In this document: positions 23,697 to 31,323 of the stretch, piece by piece
How the letters are laid out: each line of letters opens with the position of its first letter
How positions within the stretch are numbered: the stretch's first letter is position 1
NCBI GenBank assembly: GCA_900551665.1
Contig: URWW01000018.1
Location: 1-32,099 of the forward strand
Source of the DNA: an uncultured Collinsella sp.
GTDB lineage: Bacteria; Actinomycetota; Coriobacteriia; Coriobacteriales; Coriobacteriaceae
Direction of reading: 5' to 3'
DNA: 32,099 bases
Made by a program: the position numbers and the translations under genes
The notes under the pieces: generated by a model
Databases searched by the model: none
What the model saw: the letters and a program-made list of their open reading frames with translations, nothing else
What the model was told of the DNA's origin: nothing

Positions 23697-24890
23697 TCAG
23701 CGCTCCTCGACGTTGATGGGCTGATCGGATGTGCTGCCGAGCTTCACGGACTTGACGTCGAGTCGACTTGCGAGGCGCCCTAGCAGCCACGAGGCGAACA
23801 TGGTGAGGCACAGGTACATCACGCTCGTCACGAGCGCAGCCTCGAACTTGGCATAGTAAATGCCGCCCACGGTGGTGGTGGCGAACATGAGGTCGAACGT
23901 GCCGATGACCGAGAGCACCGACGAGTCCTTGATGTTGATGACGAGCTCGTTGGAAAGACCGGGGATGGCGAATTTGACGCCCTGCGGGAAGACGACCTTG
24001 CGCATCGCCTCCCATTGCGAGAGGCCGAGCGAGCGGGCCGCCTCCATCTGGCCGGCGTCGACCGACTCGATGCCGCCGCGCAGCACCTCCATCATGTAGG
24101 CCGTGGAGTTGAGCACGATGGTCACAAGACCGGCGGTGAACGTGCTCCAGATCGCGTTGATCTGCGTAGTGGTGAGGTCGGTCATCTTGAACAGGGAGAA
24201 AACGCCGAAGAAGATGATCATGGCCTGGACCATCATGGGCGTGCCGCGCACCACGGTGCTGTACGTGCGGGCGAATCCGCTGCCCACGACCTTCCAAAAG
24301 CGCACGAAGTCGTTGTCCGAACGGTCGATGACCTGAATGCGCAAAAACACGAGGAGCAGCGCCAGGAAGAACGCGATCACAGTGCCGAACACCGCGAGGG
24401 CGACCGTGGTCTTGAGGCCCGCGGCAAAGATGTCGCGGCCGTTGTAGAGCATGTAGAGCATGCTCTCGAGCGTGGCGGAGGGGCGCGTCGTCGCCGTGGT
24501 CGCGACCGCCCAGGCGGAGGCGAGGCCGCAGCCCACGCGGTCGACGGCGAGCACGGCGGTCATGGCGGTGACCGCATAGGAGCCGTAGCGCAGGGCGCGA
24601 ACGACGCAGGGGCGCGTGAACGGCGAGGCGCTCGCGTAGGTCTTCCACCGCGTGAGCTTGAACACCAAGGCAATGGCGGCGGTCACGAGCCAGGCGGCGA
24701 GCAGGTAGTACACGGCGACCTCAAGCATATATGCATGGGCCATGAAGCTCAAAGAGGGACGGGGCGAGGCGGACAACGCCATACCCGCGGCGGCGATGGC
24801 GCTCGTGCCCAACAGCACGTAGCGATGATCGCTGCGAATAAACGAGACCAAGCGGCCAAGCGGACCCTCGCCCGCCGATACGGTGGTCAT
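23697..24890 (-). CDS. Amino acid ABC transporter permease with N-terminal extension
   Basis: This is the membrane subunit of the polar-amino-acid importer. The C-terminal 230 residues or so (from about 155) form a HisM/GlnP-type permease core, with GLKTTVALAVFGTVIAFFLA, RGTPMMVQAMIIFFGVF, the EAA loop EAARSLGLSQWEAMRKVVFP and IKDSSVLSVIG. The first 150 residues are unusual: at least three further hydrophobic segments, around YVLLGTSAIAAAG, EVAVYYLLAAWLVTAAIAL and YAVTAMTAVLAVD. Typical members are about 220 residues, so 397 is long. ATG 24890 has AAAGGAG. It lies 167 bp after the binding protein gene, separated by two hairpins. Confidence 0.93.
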   Translation of the reverse strand: MTTVSAGEGPLGRLVSFIRSDHRYVLLGTSAIAAAGMALSASPRPSLSFMAHAYMLEVAVYYLLAAWLVTAAIALVFKLTRWKTYASASPFTRPCVVRALRYGSYAVTAMTAVLAVDRVGCGLASAWAVATTATTRPSATLESMLYMLYNGRDIFAAGLKTTVALAVFGTVIAFFLALLLVFLRIQVIDRSDNDFVRFWKVVGSGFARTYSTVVRGTPMMVQAMIIFFGVFSLFKMTDLTTTQINAIWSTFTAGLVTIVLNSTAYMMEVLRGGIESVDAGQMEAARSLGLSQWEAMRKVVFPQGVKFAIPGLSNELVINIKDSSVLSVIGTFDLMFATTTVGGIYYAKFEAALVTSVMYLCLTMFASWLLGRLASRLDVKSVKLGSTSDQPINVEER

Positions 24891-24923
24891 AGATCGACTC
24901 CTTTAATTGAGTGACGTGATATG

Positions 24924-25046
24924 GCCGCCGAGCATGAATCGGCGGCACGGCAACATGCACATAGCCTGAGCTCGGACATATTCTCGAAGGGCGTTTTGTG
25001 AAGCGAAGCGCAACCACGCCCGAAGAGATTATGTCCGCGCTCAGGC
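24924..25046 (-). other. Two intercistronic hairpins between binding protein and permease genes
   Basis: A long imperfect hairpin occupies 24964-25046: GCCTGAGCTCGGACATATTC pairs with the opposite arm ending at 25046 with two mismatches over 22 bases, and then continues with GGGCG/CGCCC. A second hairpin pairs GCCGCCG (24924-24930) with CGGCGGC (24940-24946). Such structures after a binding-protein gene commonly stabilise its mRNA and reduce downstream expression. That function is inferred. Confidence 0.6.
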
Positions 25047-25057
25047 GGCACGATCCG

Positions 25058-25978
25058 TTAGGCCGGCTGGCGATCCATGCAGGCGGACCACATGTCCTGG
25101 CGCTCCGCGTCGTCGATAGAGGCGATGATTTCGTTGACCTTGTCGAGCGCGGCGTCGTTTCCCTTGGCAACGCCCGCGTTATCGGGCATGAGCGAACCCT
25201 CAAAGGCGTCCTCCATGTCGAGCACCACCAAATCGGGATAGACCTCGAGAAGCTTGGGTGCGGAGAGCATGGAATACGTGATGATGTCGCACGTGCCGTT
25301 GCGCAGGTTCTCAACGACCATGGGCTGGGTCTCGGCGGGCGTCATGTGGTTGGCGCCCTCGATTTGGGCGATAACGTCGTCGTACATGGTTGCGGCCTGG
25401 CCCAGAATGGAGGCATCCGCAAGCTCGTCGAACGTGGTGGCGCCGGCATAGGCGGAATCGGCCCTGCAGATCATGACGATGTCATCGTCGACATACGAAT
25501 CGGAAAACGCCGCGGCAGCCGCGCGTTCGGGCGTGACGGACATACCGGCGCACACGATGTCGACCTGGCCGTTGTTGAGCGCGTCGATGAGCGAGCCGAA
25601 CTCGAGCTTGACCGCCACGGGCTCCATGCCAAGGCCATCGGCGATGATCTTCGCAACCTGCACGTCGTAGCCATCGGCGTAAGCGCCGGGAACGTTCTCG
25701 ATGGGGATGGTGAACTCGGACTCCTCAGAGACCTGCCAGTTGTACGGAGCATAGGCGGCCTCCATGCCGACGCGCAAGGTCTTGCCATCGCCGAGCAGGG
25801 TGCCGGACGCAGAAGCACCGCCATCGGCGGCGTCGCCGCTGCCCTGGGGGGCGGGTCCGCAGCCCGCGAGGAACATCATACCTCCCACGCTCAATGCCGC
25901 CATGCCCGAGAGCTTCAAGAACTCCCTGCGCGAACGCATGACAGGTTGTACAGATACAGAGACAGTCTCGTGAGTCAT
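25058..25978 (-). CDS. Polar amino acid ABC transporter substrate-binding lipoprotein
   Basis: This extracytoplasmic solute receptor for the adjacent permease and ATPase has 306 residues. The signal has SRREFLK (Arg17-Arg18, twin-arginine-like), a hydrophobic stretch and the lipobox LAGC with Cys40, so it is a likely Tat lipoprotein, like PstS here. The mature domain is SBP_bac_3 type: LRVGMEAAYAPYNWQ, GYDVQVAKIIADGLG, VEFGSLIDALNNGQVDIVCAGMSVTPER-like core and NLRNGTCDIITY. ATG 25978 follows GGAGG. An upstream in-frame extension to 26362 is open but would place the signal internally. A 21-bp hairpin (26027-26047) is in the leader. Ligand is unknown. Confidence 0.94.
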   Translation of the reverse strand: MTHETVSVSVQPVMRSRREFLKLSGMAALSVGGMMFLAGCGPAPQGSGDAADGGASASGTLLGDGKTLRVGMEAAYAPYNWQVSEESEFTIPIENVPGAYADGYDVQVAKIIADGLGMEPVAVKLEFGSLIDALNNGQVDIVCAGMSVTPERAAAAAFSDSYVDDDIVMICRADSAYAGATTFDELADASILGQAATMYDDVIAQIEGANHMTPAETQPMVVENLRNGTCDIITYSMLSAPKLLEVYPDLVVLDMEDAFEGSLMPDNAGVAKGNDAALDKVNEIIASIDDAERQDMWSACMDRQPA

Positions 25979-26026
25979 GATGATACCTCCGGTTTTTGTC
26001 TGAGACCCCTTCCGCACGACGCAACC

Positions 26027-26047
26027 AGAGGGGGCCCATCCCCCTCT
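26027..26047 (-). other. Leader hairpin of the binding protein gene
   Basis: AGAGGGGG (26027-26034) pairs perfectly with CCCCCTCT (26040-26047) with a 5-base loop, ending 49 bp before the start codon. It has no T run. The rest of 26048-26256 is comparatively AT-rich, with an AATATTTTTTGTAA-like stretch where the promoter is expected, but I cannot assign a firm -35/-10 pair. Confidence 0.4.
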
Positions 26048-26325
26048 CCCTTGCAACTTAATGCGTGAAAGTTCCGCGTGCTGCAAGGCAGAATACTCCG
26101 CTTCAGTGGAGCGCATGGTGGAGGTATGCCAAGAAATACATTGGTTACAAAAAATATTCATTTTGTTGTATGCGATTATGCGGCGCGGCATGGTGCGCGA
26201 TTCGCGCGTGAATCGGGTTTTTAAACATCGAAGGGGCGCTTCTGACCTCAGCGCTCTACAATAGGCGGGAATTGCATCCCGGAGCCAGCGGCGGCATGCT
26301 CGGCCCGGCATCCCGAAAGGAACCC

Positions 26326-27159
26326 ATGCTCCCCTCCTATCTCGAAGACACCGACCTGTCATCCATCAAGCTCGTCGCGACCGACATGGACCTCACCCTG
26401 CTGGCCGACGACAAATCGATGCCCGAGGGCGTCGACGAGCGCATCGACGCCCTCGCCGAGCGCGGAATCGTCTTTTGCGCGGCAAGCGGCAGACCCGGCC
26501 TCGCCTTGCGGGAGTCCTTCCCCGATCATCACGCCGATATGGCCATAGTCGCCGACAACGGGGCATCCGTGTACCTGCGCGACGAACTCGTATATCGCGA
26601 CCTCATCGAGCGCGAACTATGGCGAGAGGTCCTCGCCGTGGCCGTGAAGACGCCCCACTGCGTCCCCGTCCTTTGCGCCTTCGACGACGCATACGTATTG
26701 GAGCGCGACCGCAGGCATGAAGACGTGGTGGGCATCTATTACCGCTCCATCACCTACGTCGACTCCTTCGAGGGGCTCGACGTCGACTCGAACAAGATCT
26801 CGATTTACTTTCCCGCCTGGGACAGCAAGAAGAACCTCGACGAGGTGTTCGCCCCCGCGTTCGGGACCCGCCTTTACCTGACGTGCGCCGGCGACGAATG
26901 GCTGGACTTCATGAACATCGGCATCGACAAGGGCTCGGGCATCCGACACCTCGTCGAGCACCTGGGCATCGACCTCGCAGACGTGGCCGCCTTCGGCGAC
27001 ACATATAACGACATCCCCATGTTGGACATCGTGGGGCACAGTTACGTGATGGGCAACGCCGCCGAGCACATGCACGCCCACGGCAAGTTCCTCGCGCCGA
27101 CCAACAACGAGGCGGGCGTACTCACCGTCATCGACCGCATCGTCGAAGCTGCGAAATAA
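26326..27159 (+). CDS. Cof-type HAD-IIB sugar phosphatase
   Basis: This cytosolic HAD phosphatase of the Cof/YbiV (IIB) subfamily has 277 residues. Motif I is VATDMDLTLL with Asp20 and Asp22. The C2 cap spans about residues 85-185. Motif IV is AAFGDTYNDIPML. ATG 26326 has CGAAAGGA upstream; the in-frame ATG at 26272 would precede this site. A TACAAT -10-like element lies at 26257-26262, about 64 bases upstream of the start. The gene ends at a strong terminator and converges on polA. The substrate is a sugar or cofactor phosphate not inferable here. Confidence 0.9.
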   Translation: MLPSYLEDTDLSSIKLVATDMDLTLLADDKSMPEGVDERIDALAERGIVFCAASGRPGLALRESFPDHHADMAIVADNGASVYLRDELVYRDLIERELWREVLAVAVKTPHCVPVLCAFDDAYVLERDRRHEDVVGIYYRSITYVDSFEGLDVDSNKISIYFPAWDSKKNLDEVFAPAFGTRLYLTCAGDEWLDFMNIGIDKGSGIRHLVEHLGIDLADVAAFGDTYNDIPMLDIVGHSYVMGNAAEHMHAHGKFLAPTNNEAGVLTVIDRIVEAAK

Positions 27160-27182
27160 CAACGCGGCCCCTTCGAATGGAG

Positions 27183-27210
27183 CCGCCCCCGACGTACGCG
27201 TCGGGGGCGG
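27183..27210 (+). terminator. Intrinsic terminator of the HAD-IIB gene
   Basis: A perfect 12-bp stem CCGCCCCCGACG (27183-27194) / CGTCGGGGGCGG (27199-27210) with tetraloop TACG is followed by TTTTC on the plus strand. It may also stop polA transcripts from the other side, although there is no T run that way. Confidence 0.9.
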
Positions 27211-27241
27211 TTTTCGCATATTGGGGCGATTCTGCGACGAG

Positions 27242-30037
27242 CTACTTCGCCTCTGCCCACGTCTCGCCGGTGCTCGCGTCGGCGATGAGGGGCACGCGCA
27301 GCTCGGCGACGCCTTCCATCTCCTCGCGCACCATGGCGATGAGGCGATCGACCTCGCCCATGGGGCATTCGAAGTCGAGTTCGTCGTGCACCTGCAGGAT
27401 CATCTTGGCCGTAAAGCCCTCGGCGCGCAGGCGCTCGGCGACACGCACCATGGCGATCTTGATGATATCGGCAGCGGATCCCTGCATGGGGTGGTTCATC
27501 GCCGTGCGCTCACCGAACATGCGCTGCGCGGGAATGCGCAGCTCCGGGATGGGACGGCGTCGACCGTACATGGTCTCGGCATAGCCCGTCTGCTTAGCAA
27601 AGGTGACCGTTTCGTCCAGATACGTGCGAACGCCGGGGTACGCGCGGAAATACGCGTCGATCATCTCACGCGCCTCGGCCATGGGGATATCGAGCGTCTG
27701 GGACAGACCGTATGCCTGTTGTCCATACACGATACCGAAGTTCACCGCCTTGGCTCGACTGCGCAACTGCGGGGTGACCTCGTCCACGGGGACGCCGAAA
27801 ACGCGCGCCGCCGTCTCGGCATGGAAGTCCTCGCCCTCGTTGAAGGCGCTCACCAGATGTTCGTCGCCGGAGAGGTGCGCCAGCAACCTGAGCTCGATCT
27901 GCGAGTAGTCGATCGCCACGAACACCGACCCCTCCTCGACCGAGAAGGCGTGCTTGACCGCATGGCCCAGCTCGGAGCGGGTGGGGATGTTCTGCAGGTT
28001 GGGGTTTGAGCTCGAAAGGCGCCCCGTCGCGGTGATGGTCTGATTGTACGTGGTATGCACGCGCCCGTCATGGCGGCGCAACGGCCCCAGCGTGTCGAGG
28101 TACGTCGACTTGATCTTGGTTTTCTCGCGGAACTCGAGGATGAGCCGGACGATCTCATGGTCCTTCGCCAAATCCTCGAGCACCTTGGCGTTCGTGGAGT
28201 AGTATCCGCGCTGCGTCTTTTTGAGGCCGGCCGTGGGCAGGCCGAGCTTGTCGAACAGGATGCGCGAGAGCTGCATGGGGCTCGAAAGGTTAAACTCCTC
28301 GCCGCCGGCGAGCTCGCGAATACGCGCCTCGAGCGCCTGAATCTGACCGACGAGCTCATCGGACTGTGCGGCGAGGCGAGCAGGGTCGACGTACATGCCC
28401 GCGCGCTCCATGGAGGCGAGGACGCGTACGAGCGGCATCTCAATCTTGATGAAGATGGCATCCGCCCCCTGGGCTTCGAGCGCCGCGGCGAGCGGCTCGC
28501 GCAGGGTGCGGGCGAGCCACGCCCCACGTGCGGCGATGCTCACGGCGTCCGCAGGGGCACCGTCCTCCCCCGCCGCAGACGGCAGGGACGCATGCAAGTA
28601 GGTCTCGGCAAGGTAGGCGTCGGTGAAGTCAGAGCGCACCGAATCGAGCAGATATGCGGCGACCTCGGTGTCGAACAGGCGAGCGGAATCCACCGCCAGG
28701 GGGTCAAGCAGCTCGGCCTCACTCGAATCGACCGGCGACAGCTCGTGGAGCAGCGCCTTGACATCGGAGGAAGCAACGTGCCCCTCGGTCAAGACGAGCC
28801 TGAGCACGCCCGGGATGACGCCTGCGGAAAGATCGAAATCAGTCGTGAAGATCGCACAGGGGCCGAGGGGCTCCTCGAACGACAACAGGGCTCGATCGGT
28901 GGCGACCCACAGGCGACGCGTCATGCCAAAGAGCGCGTCGGCCTCCTTGTCGTCCTCCATGGACACACCGAGCCACTCGCCCGCCTCAAGCGCACGGGAC
29001 AGCTCGTCGAAACACGCGCTCATCTCCTCATGCTCGCGAGCATACCTGGCCTCATCGAACGCCGATGACGCATCGAGGGCCACCCGCAGAACCTCGGGCA
29101 TCTCGAGGCTCGCCGCGGCGGGAACCGCTGCAGCGCCCTCACCCAACAGGGCGAGGAAACGATTCTGCATGGCCATGATGCCAATTCCGCCCAAAGCGGA
29201 GGAAACGGCAGCCGCGTCGAAGGCGGGGAACGCCACCTCGGTCAGGTCGCACTCGATGGGCGCGTCCGTCATGATCGTCGCGATCTTACGGGAGATGAGT
29301 GCATCGTCGATGTGGGCGCGCAGGTTCTCGCCCATCTTGCCCTTGACCTCGTCGGCGTGGGCGATGACCTCGTCGAGGTTGCCGTACTGCGCGATGAGGG
29401 CACTCGCCTTCTTGGGGCCGATGCCGGGCACGCCGGGGATGTTGTCGGAAGAGTCGCCCTTGAGGCCGTAAAAGTCGGGCACGAGCTCGGGCGTGATACC
29501 GTGGTACAGGTCATCGACGCTCTCGGGCGTCATGATGGCGATGTCGGACAGGCCCTTGCGGGTTGACACCACGTGCACGTGGTCGGTCACGAGCTGATAC
29601 ATATCGCGGTCACCGGTGACGAGGTACATGTCGCACCCCTGGCTCTCGCCGCGGCGGGCGAGCGTTCCCAGGATGTCGTCGCCCTCCCAGCCCTCGAGCT
29701 CCACAACGGGAATGGACAAGTTCGCGAGCAGCTCCTTGATCATGGGGAACTGACTGCGCAGGCTGGGATCCATGGGCGGGCGCTGCGCCTTATACTGCGG
29801 CAGCATCTCCATGCGGACCTTCGGACGGCCCTTGTCAAAGGCGCAGACCACGCCATCGGGCGCGAACTCATCGACCATTTTGAGGAACATGTTAAGAAAG
29901 CCGAAGACCGCGTTCGTGGGACGGCCGTCGGGCGCGTTCATGGTGGGTGGCACGGCATGGAAGGCGCGGTGCATGAGCGAGTTGCCGTCGATCACGGCGA
30001 TGACGCGGCGCTCGCGGGCGGAAGTGCTATCGGTCAT
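27242..30037 (-). CDS. polA: DNA polymerase I
   Basis: This is a repair and Okazaki-fragment polymerase of 931 residues. The N-terminal 5'-3' exonuclease/flap domain (about 8-290) shows VIDGNSLMHRAFHA, FDKGRPKVRMEMLPQYKAQR, WEGDDILGTLAR, VTGDRDMYQLV, GLKGDSSDNIPGVPGIGPK. The C-terminal polymerase carries motif A DYSQIELR, motif B RSRAKAVNFGIVYG and motif C QVHDEL. The middle proofreading domain lacks a DxE pair: the equivalent stretch reads WLGVSMEDDKE. So 3'-5' exonuclease activity is probably absent, as in many Gram-positive PolI. ATG 30037 has GAGG 9 bases upstream. Confidence 0.97.
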   Translation of the reverse strand: MTDSTSARERRVIAVIDGNSLMHRAFHAVPPTMNAPDGRPTNAVFGFLNMFLKMVDEFAPDGVVCAFDKGRPKVRMEMLPQYKAQRPPMDPSLRSQFPMIKELLANLSIPVVELEGWEGDDILGTLARRGESQGCDMYLVTGDRDMYQLVTDHVHVVSTRKGLSDIAIMTPESVDDLYHGITPELVPDFYGLKGDSSDNIPGVPGIGPKKASALIAQYGNLDEVIAHADEVKGKMGENLRAHIDDALISRKIATIMTDAPIECDLTEVAFPAFDAAAVSSALGGIGIMAMQNRFLALLGEGAAAVPAAASLEMPEVLRVALDASSAFDEARYAREHEEMSACFDELSRALEAGEWLGVSMEDDKEADALFGMTRRLWVATDRALLSFEEPLGPCAIFTTDFDLSAGVIPGVLRLVLTEGHVASSDVKALLHELSPVDSSEAELLDPLAVDSARLFDTEVAAYLLDSVRSDFTDAYLAETYLHASLPSAAGEDGAPADAVSIAARGAWLARTLREPLAAALEAQGADAIFIKIEMPLVRVLASMERAGMYVDPARLAAQSDELVGQIQALEARIRELAGGEEFNLSSPMQLSRILFDKLGLPTAGLKKTQRGYYSTNAKVLEDLAKDHEIVRLILEFREKTKIKSTYLDTLGPLRRHDGRVHTTYNQTITATGRLSSSNPNLQNIPTRSELGHAVKHAFSVEEGSVFVAIDYSQIELRLLAHLSGDEHLVSAFNEGEDFHAETAARVFGVPVDEVTPQLRSRAKAVNFGIVYGQQAYGLSQTLDIPMAEAREMIDAYFRAYPGVRTYLDETVTFAKQTGYAETMYGRRRPIPELRIPAQRMFGERTAMNHPMQGSAADIIKIAMVRVAERLRAEGFTAKMILQVHDELDFECPMGEVDRLIAMVREEMEGVAELRVPLIADASTGETWAEAK

Positions 30038-30113
30038 GGGGATAACCTCGTTTCGTCGTTGAACGAAACCAGTCTACCCCACCGCATGGACCTCTTGCCG
30101 CGGGTGTGCAAAA

Positions 30114-30167
30114 GGGGACGGGTGCAAATTGCACATCAGGCTCGATGTGTAATTTGCACCCGTCCCC
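30114..30167 (-). terminator. 24-bp REP-like inverted repeat acting as glycosyltransferase terminator
   Basis: Arms 30114-30137 and 30144-30167 (GGGGACGGGTGCAAATT...) pair over 24 bases with a single G-U, with a loop of 6. On the minus strand the 3' arm ends CCCC followed by TTTT, so it can terminate transcripts from the glycosyltransferase gene, whose stop is 22 bp upstream. Its sequence resembles short REP/BIME elements that start GGGGAC. Confidence 0.7.
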
Positions 30168-30189
30168 AATTACACGGCAAGGCGTGAAG

Positions 30190-31323
30190 CTAGTTGAACT
30201 TGAAGATCTTGCTCGCCAGGTGGTACATACCGATGGTGGTCTTCTCGCCCAGCTTGCCGGGAAGGTTCGTCCCGATGCCGATCACACCGTGACGCGCCTT
30301 GTGGTACATCTTTTCGTCGTAAGCCTTGAGCTCGGCCCACAGGGCCGCGAGCTCGTCCTCGATGCCGGGCTTATCCGACAGCTTGGTGAACACCGAACAA
30401 ATGGCCATCATCATGGTGAAGTAGCCCATCATGTAGGAACGCAGCTTCTCCTGAGGCACGTCCTCATACAGGTGATACGCCTGCATCATGATCCGCGTGA
30501 TGCGGAACTGCTGGTCAAGGCGGCCGACCATAATCTCCTCGTTCACGCTCTGGCCCTCACGGCCGATAAAGTAGCGATAGAGGTCGATATCGGCGTAATA
30601 CAGCGTCTCGCAGTTGGGCAGCGGCACGTATGCGTAGATGTTGTCCACGTAGAAGGTGTGAGGCGGCATGGGCAGGTCATGCGCGCGCAGGACGTCCGTG
30701 CGATAGCACAGCGAGTGCATCAGCAGGTTCTGATCCGGACGGAAGCGGCCGATATCGCCCCACGTGAAGACCTTCTTGCGCGGCAGGGCCATGCGGTAAC
30801 TGATGGTGGTGTGCGTGCCCTCGTGGACCTTCTCGTACACGTAGTTGGAGATGAACAGGTCCACACGCAGGTCGCGCTCCTCAAAACCGCGCAGAAGCTG
30901 CAGCATCGTGGCGAGCGCATCCGCGTCGAGCCAGTCATCGGAGTCGACGACCTTGTAGTACGTGCCCCGCGCCTCGCGCAAGCCAGCGCGGACGGCCATG
31001 CCGTGACCGCCGTTCTCTTGATGCACCACGCGGACAATGCCCGGATAGCGGGCCTCCCACTCGTCGGCCTTGGCGCCGGTCTCGTCCTTGGAGCCATCGT
31101 TCACGATGATGATCTCGATATCGGAGGCGCACTTGGAGCCCTCGAGAATCGATGAGATGCAATGGTCCATGTCCTTGGCGGCGTTGTAGCTCGGAATGCC
31201 GAAGGAGAGGACCTTATGGCCCTCCCCCGCCGGGGTCACAGACAGCGTCTTGATGGGAAATGCGGCTCGAACCGCCTCCACATCATAGGAAGCGGCGAGT
31301 GCGGAATAGTCGACATTAGGCAT
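30190..31323 (-). CDS. Family 2 glycosyltransferase
   Basis: This is a GT-A-fold glycosyltransferase of 377 residues that probably adds a sugar to a cell-surface polysaccharide. It has GIPSYN at the nucleotide-binding start, IIIVNDGSKDET, and the metal-binding VDSDDWLD. An N-terminal 35 residues precede the catalytic core, and a C-terminal all-alpha part follows after about residue 250. It overlaps the glf gene by 8 bp (start ATG 31323 inside the end of glf), has no good ribosome binding site, and is translationally coupled. The GLF neighbour suggests that galactofuranose or an associated sugar is in the product; the precise acceptor is unknown. Confidence 0.9.
   Translation of the reverse strand: MPNVDYSALAASYDVEAVRAAFPIKTLSVTPAGEGHKVLSFGIPSYNAAKDMDHCISSILEGSKCASDIEIIIVNDGSKDETGAKADEWEARYPGIVRVVHQENGGHGMAVRAGLREARGTYYKVVDSDDWLDADALATMLQLLRGFEERDLRVDLFISNYVYEKVHEGTHTTISYRMALPRKKVFTWGDIGRFRPDQNLLMHSLCYRTDVLRAHDLPMPPHTFYVDNIYAYVPLPNCETLYYADIDLYRYFIGREGQSVNEEIMVGRLDQQFRITRIMMQAYHLYEDVPQEKLRSYMMGYFTMMMAICSVFTKLSDKPGIEDELAALWAELKAYDEKMYHKARHGVIGIGTNLPGKLGEKTTIGMYHLASKIFKFN

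Noticed and set aside
25990..26060. Possible riboswitch in the leader of the binding protein gene
   Set aside because: Only a single GC hairpin is evident; no conserved glycine, lysine or SAM aptamer core could be matched by eye.
25979..26362. In-frame 5' extension of the amino acid binding protein
   Set aside because: It would place the twin-arginine lipoprotein signal about 130 residues inside the protein; the GGAGG site fits the start at 25978.
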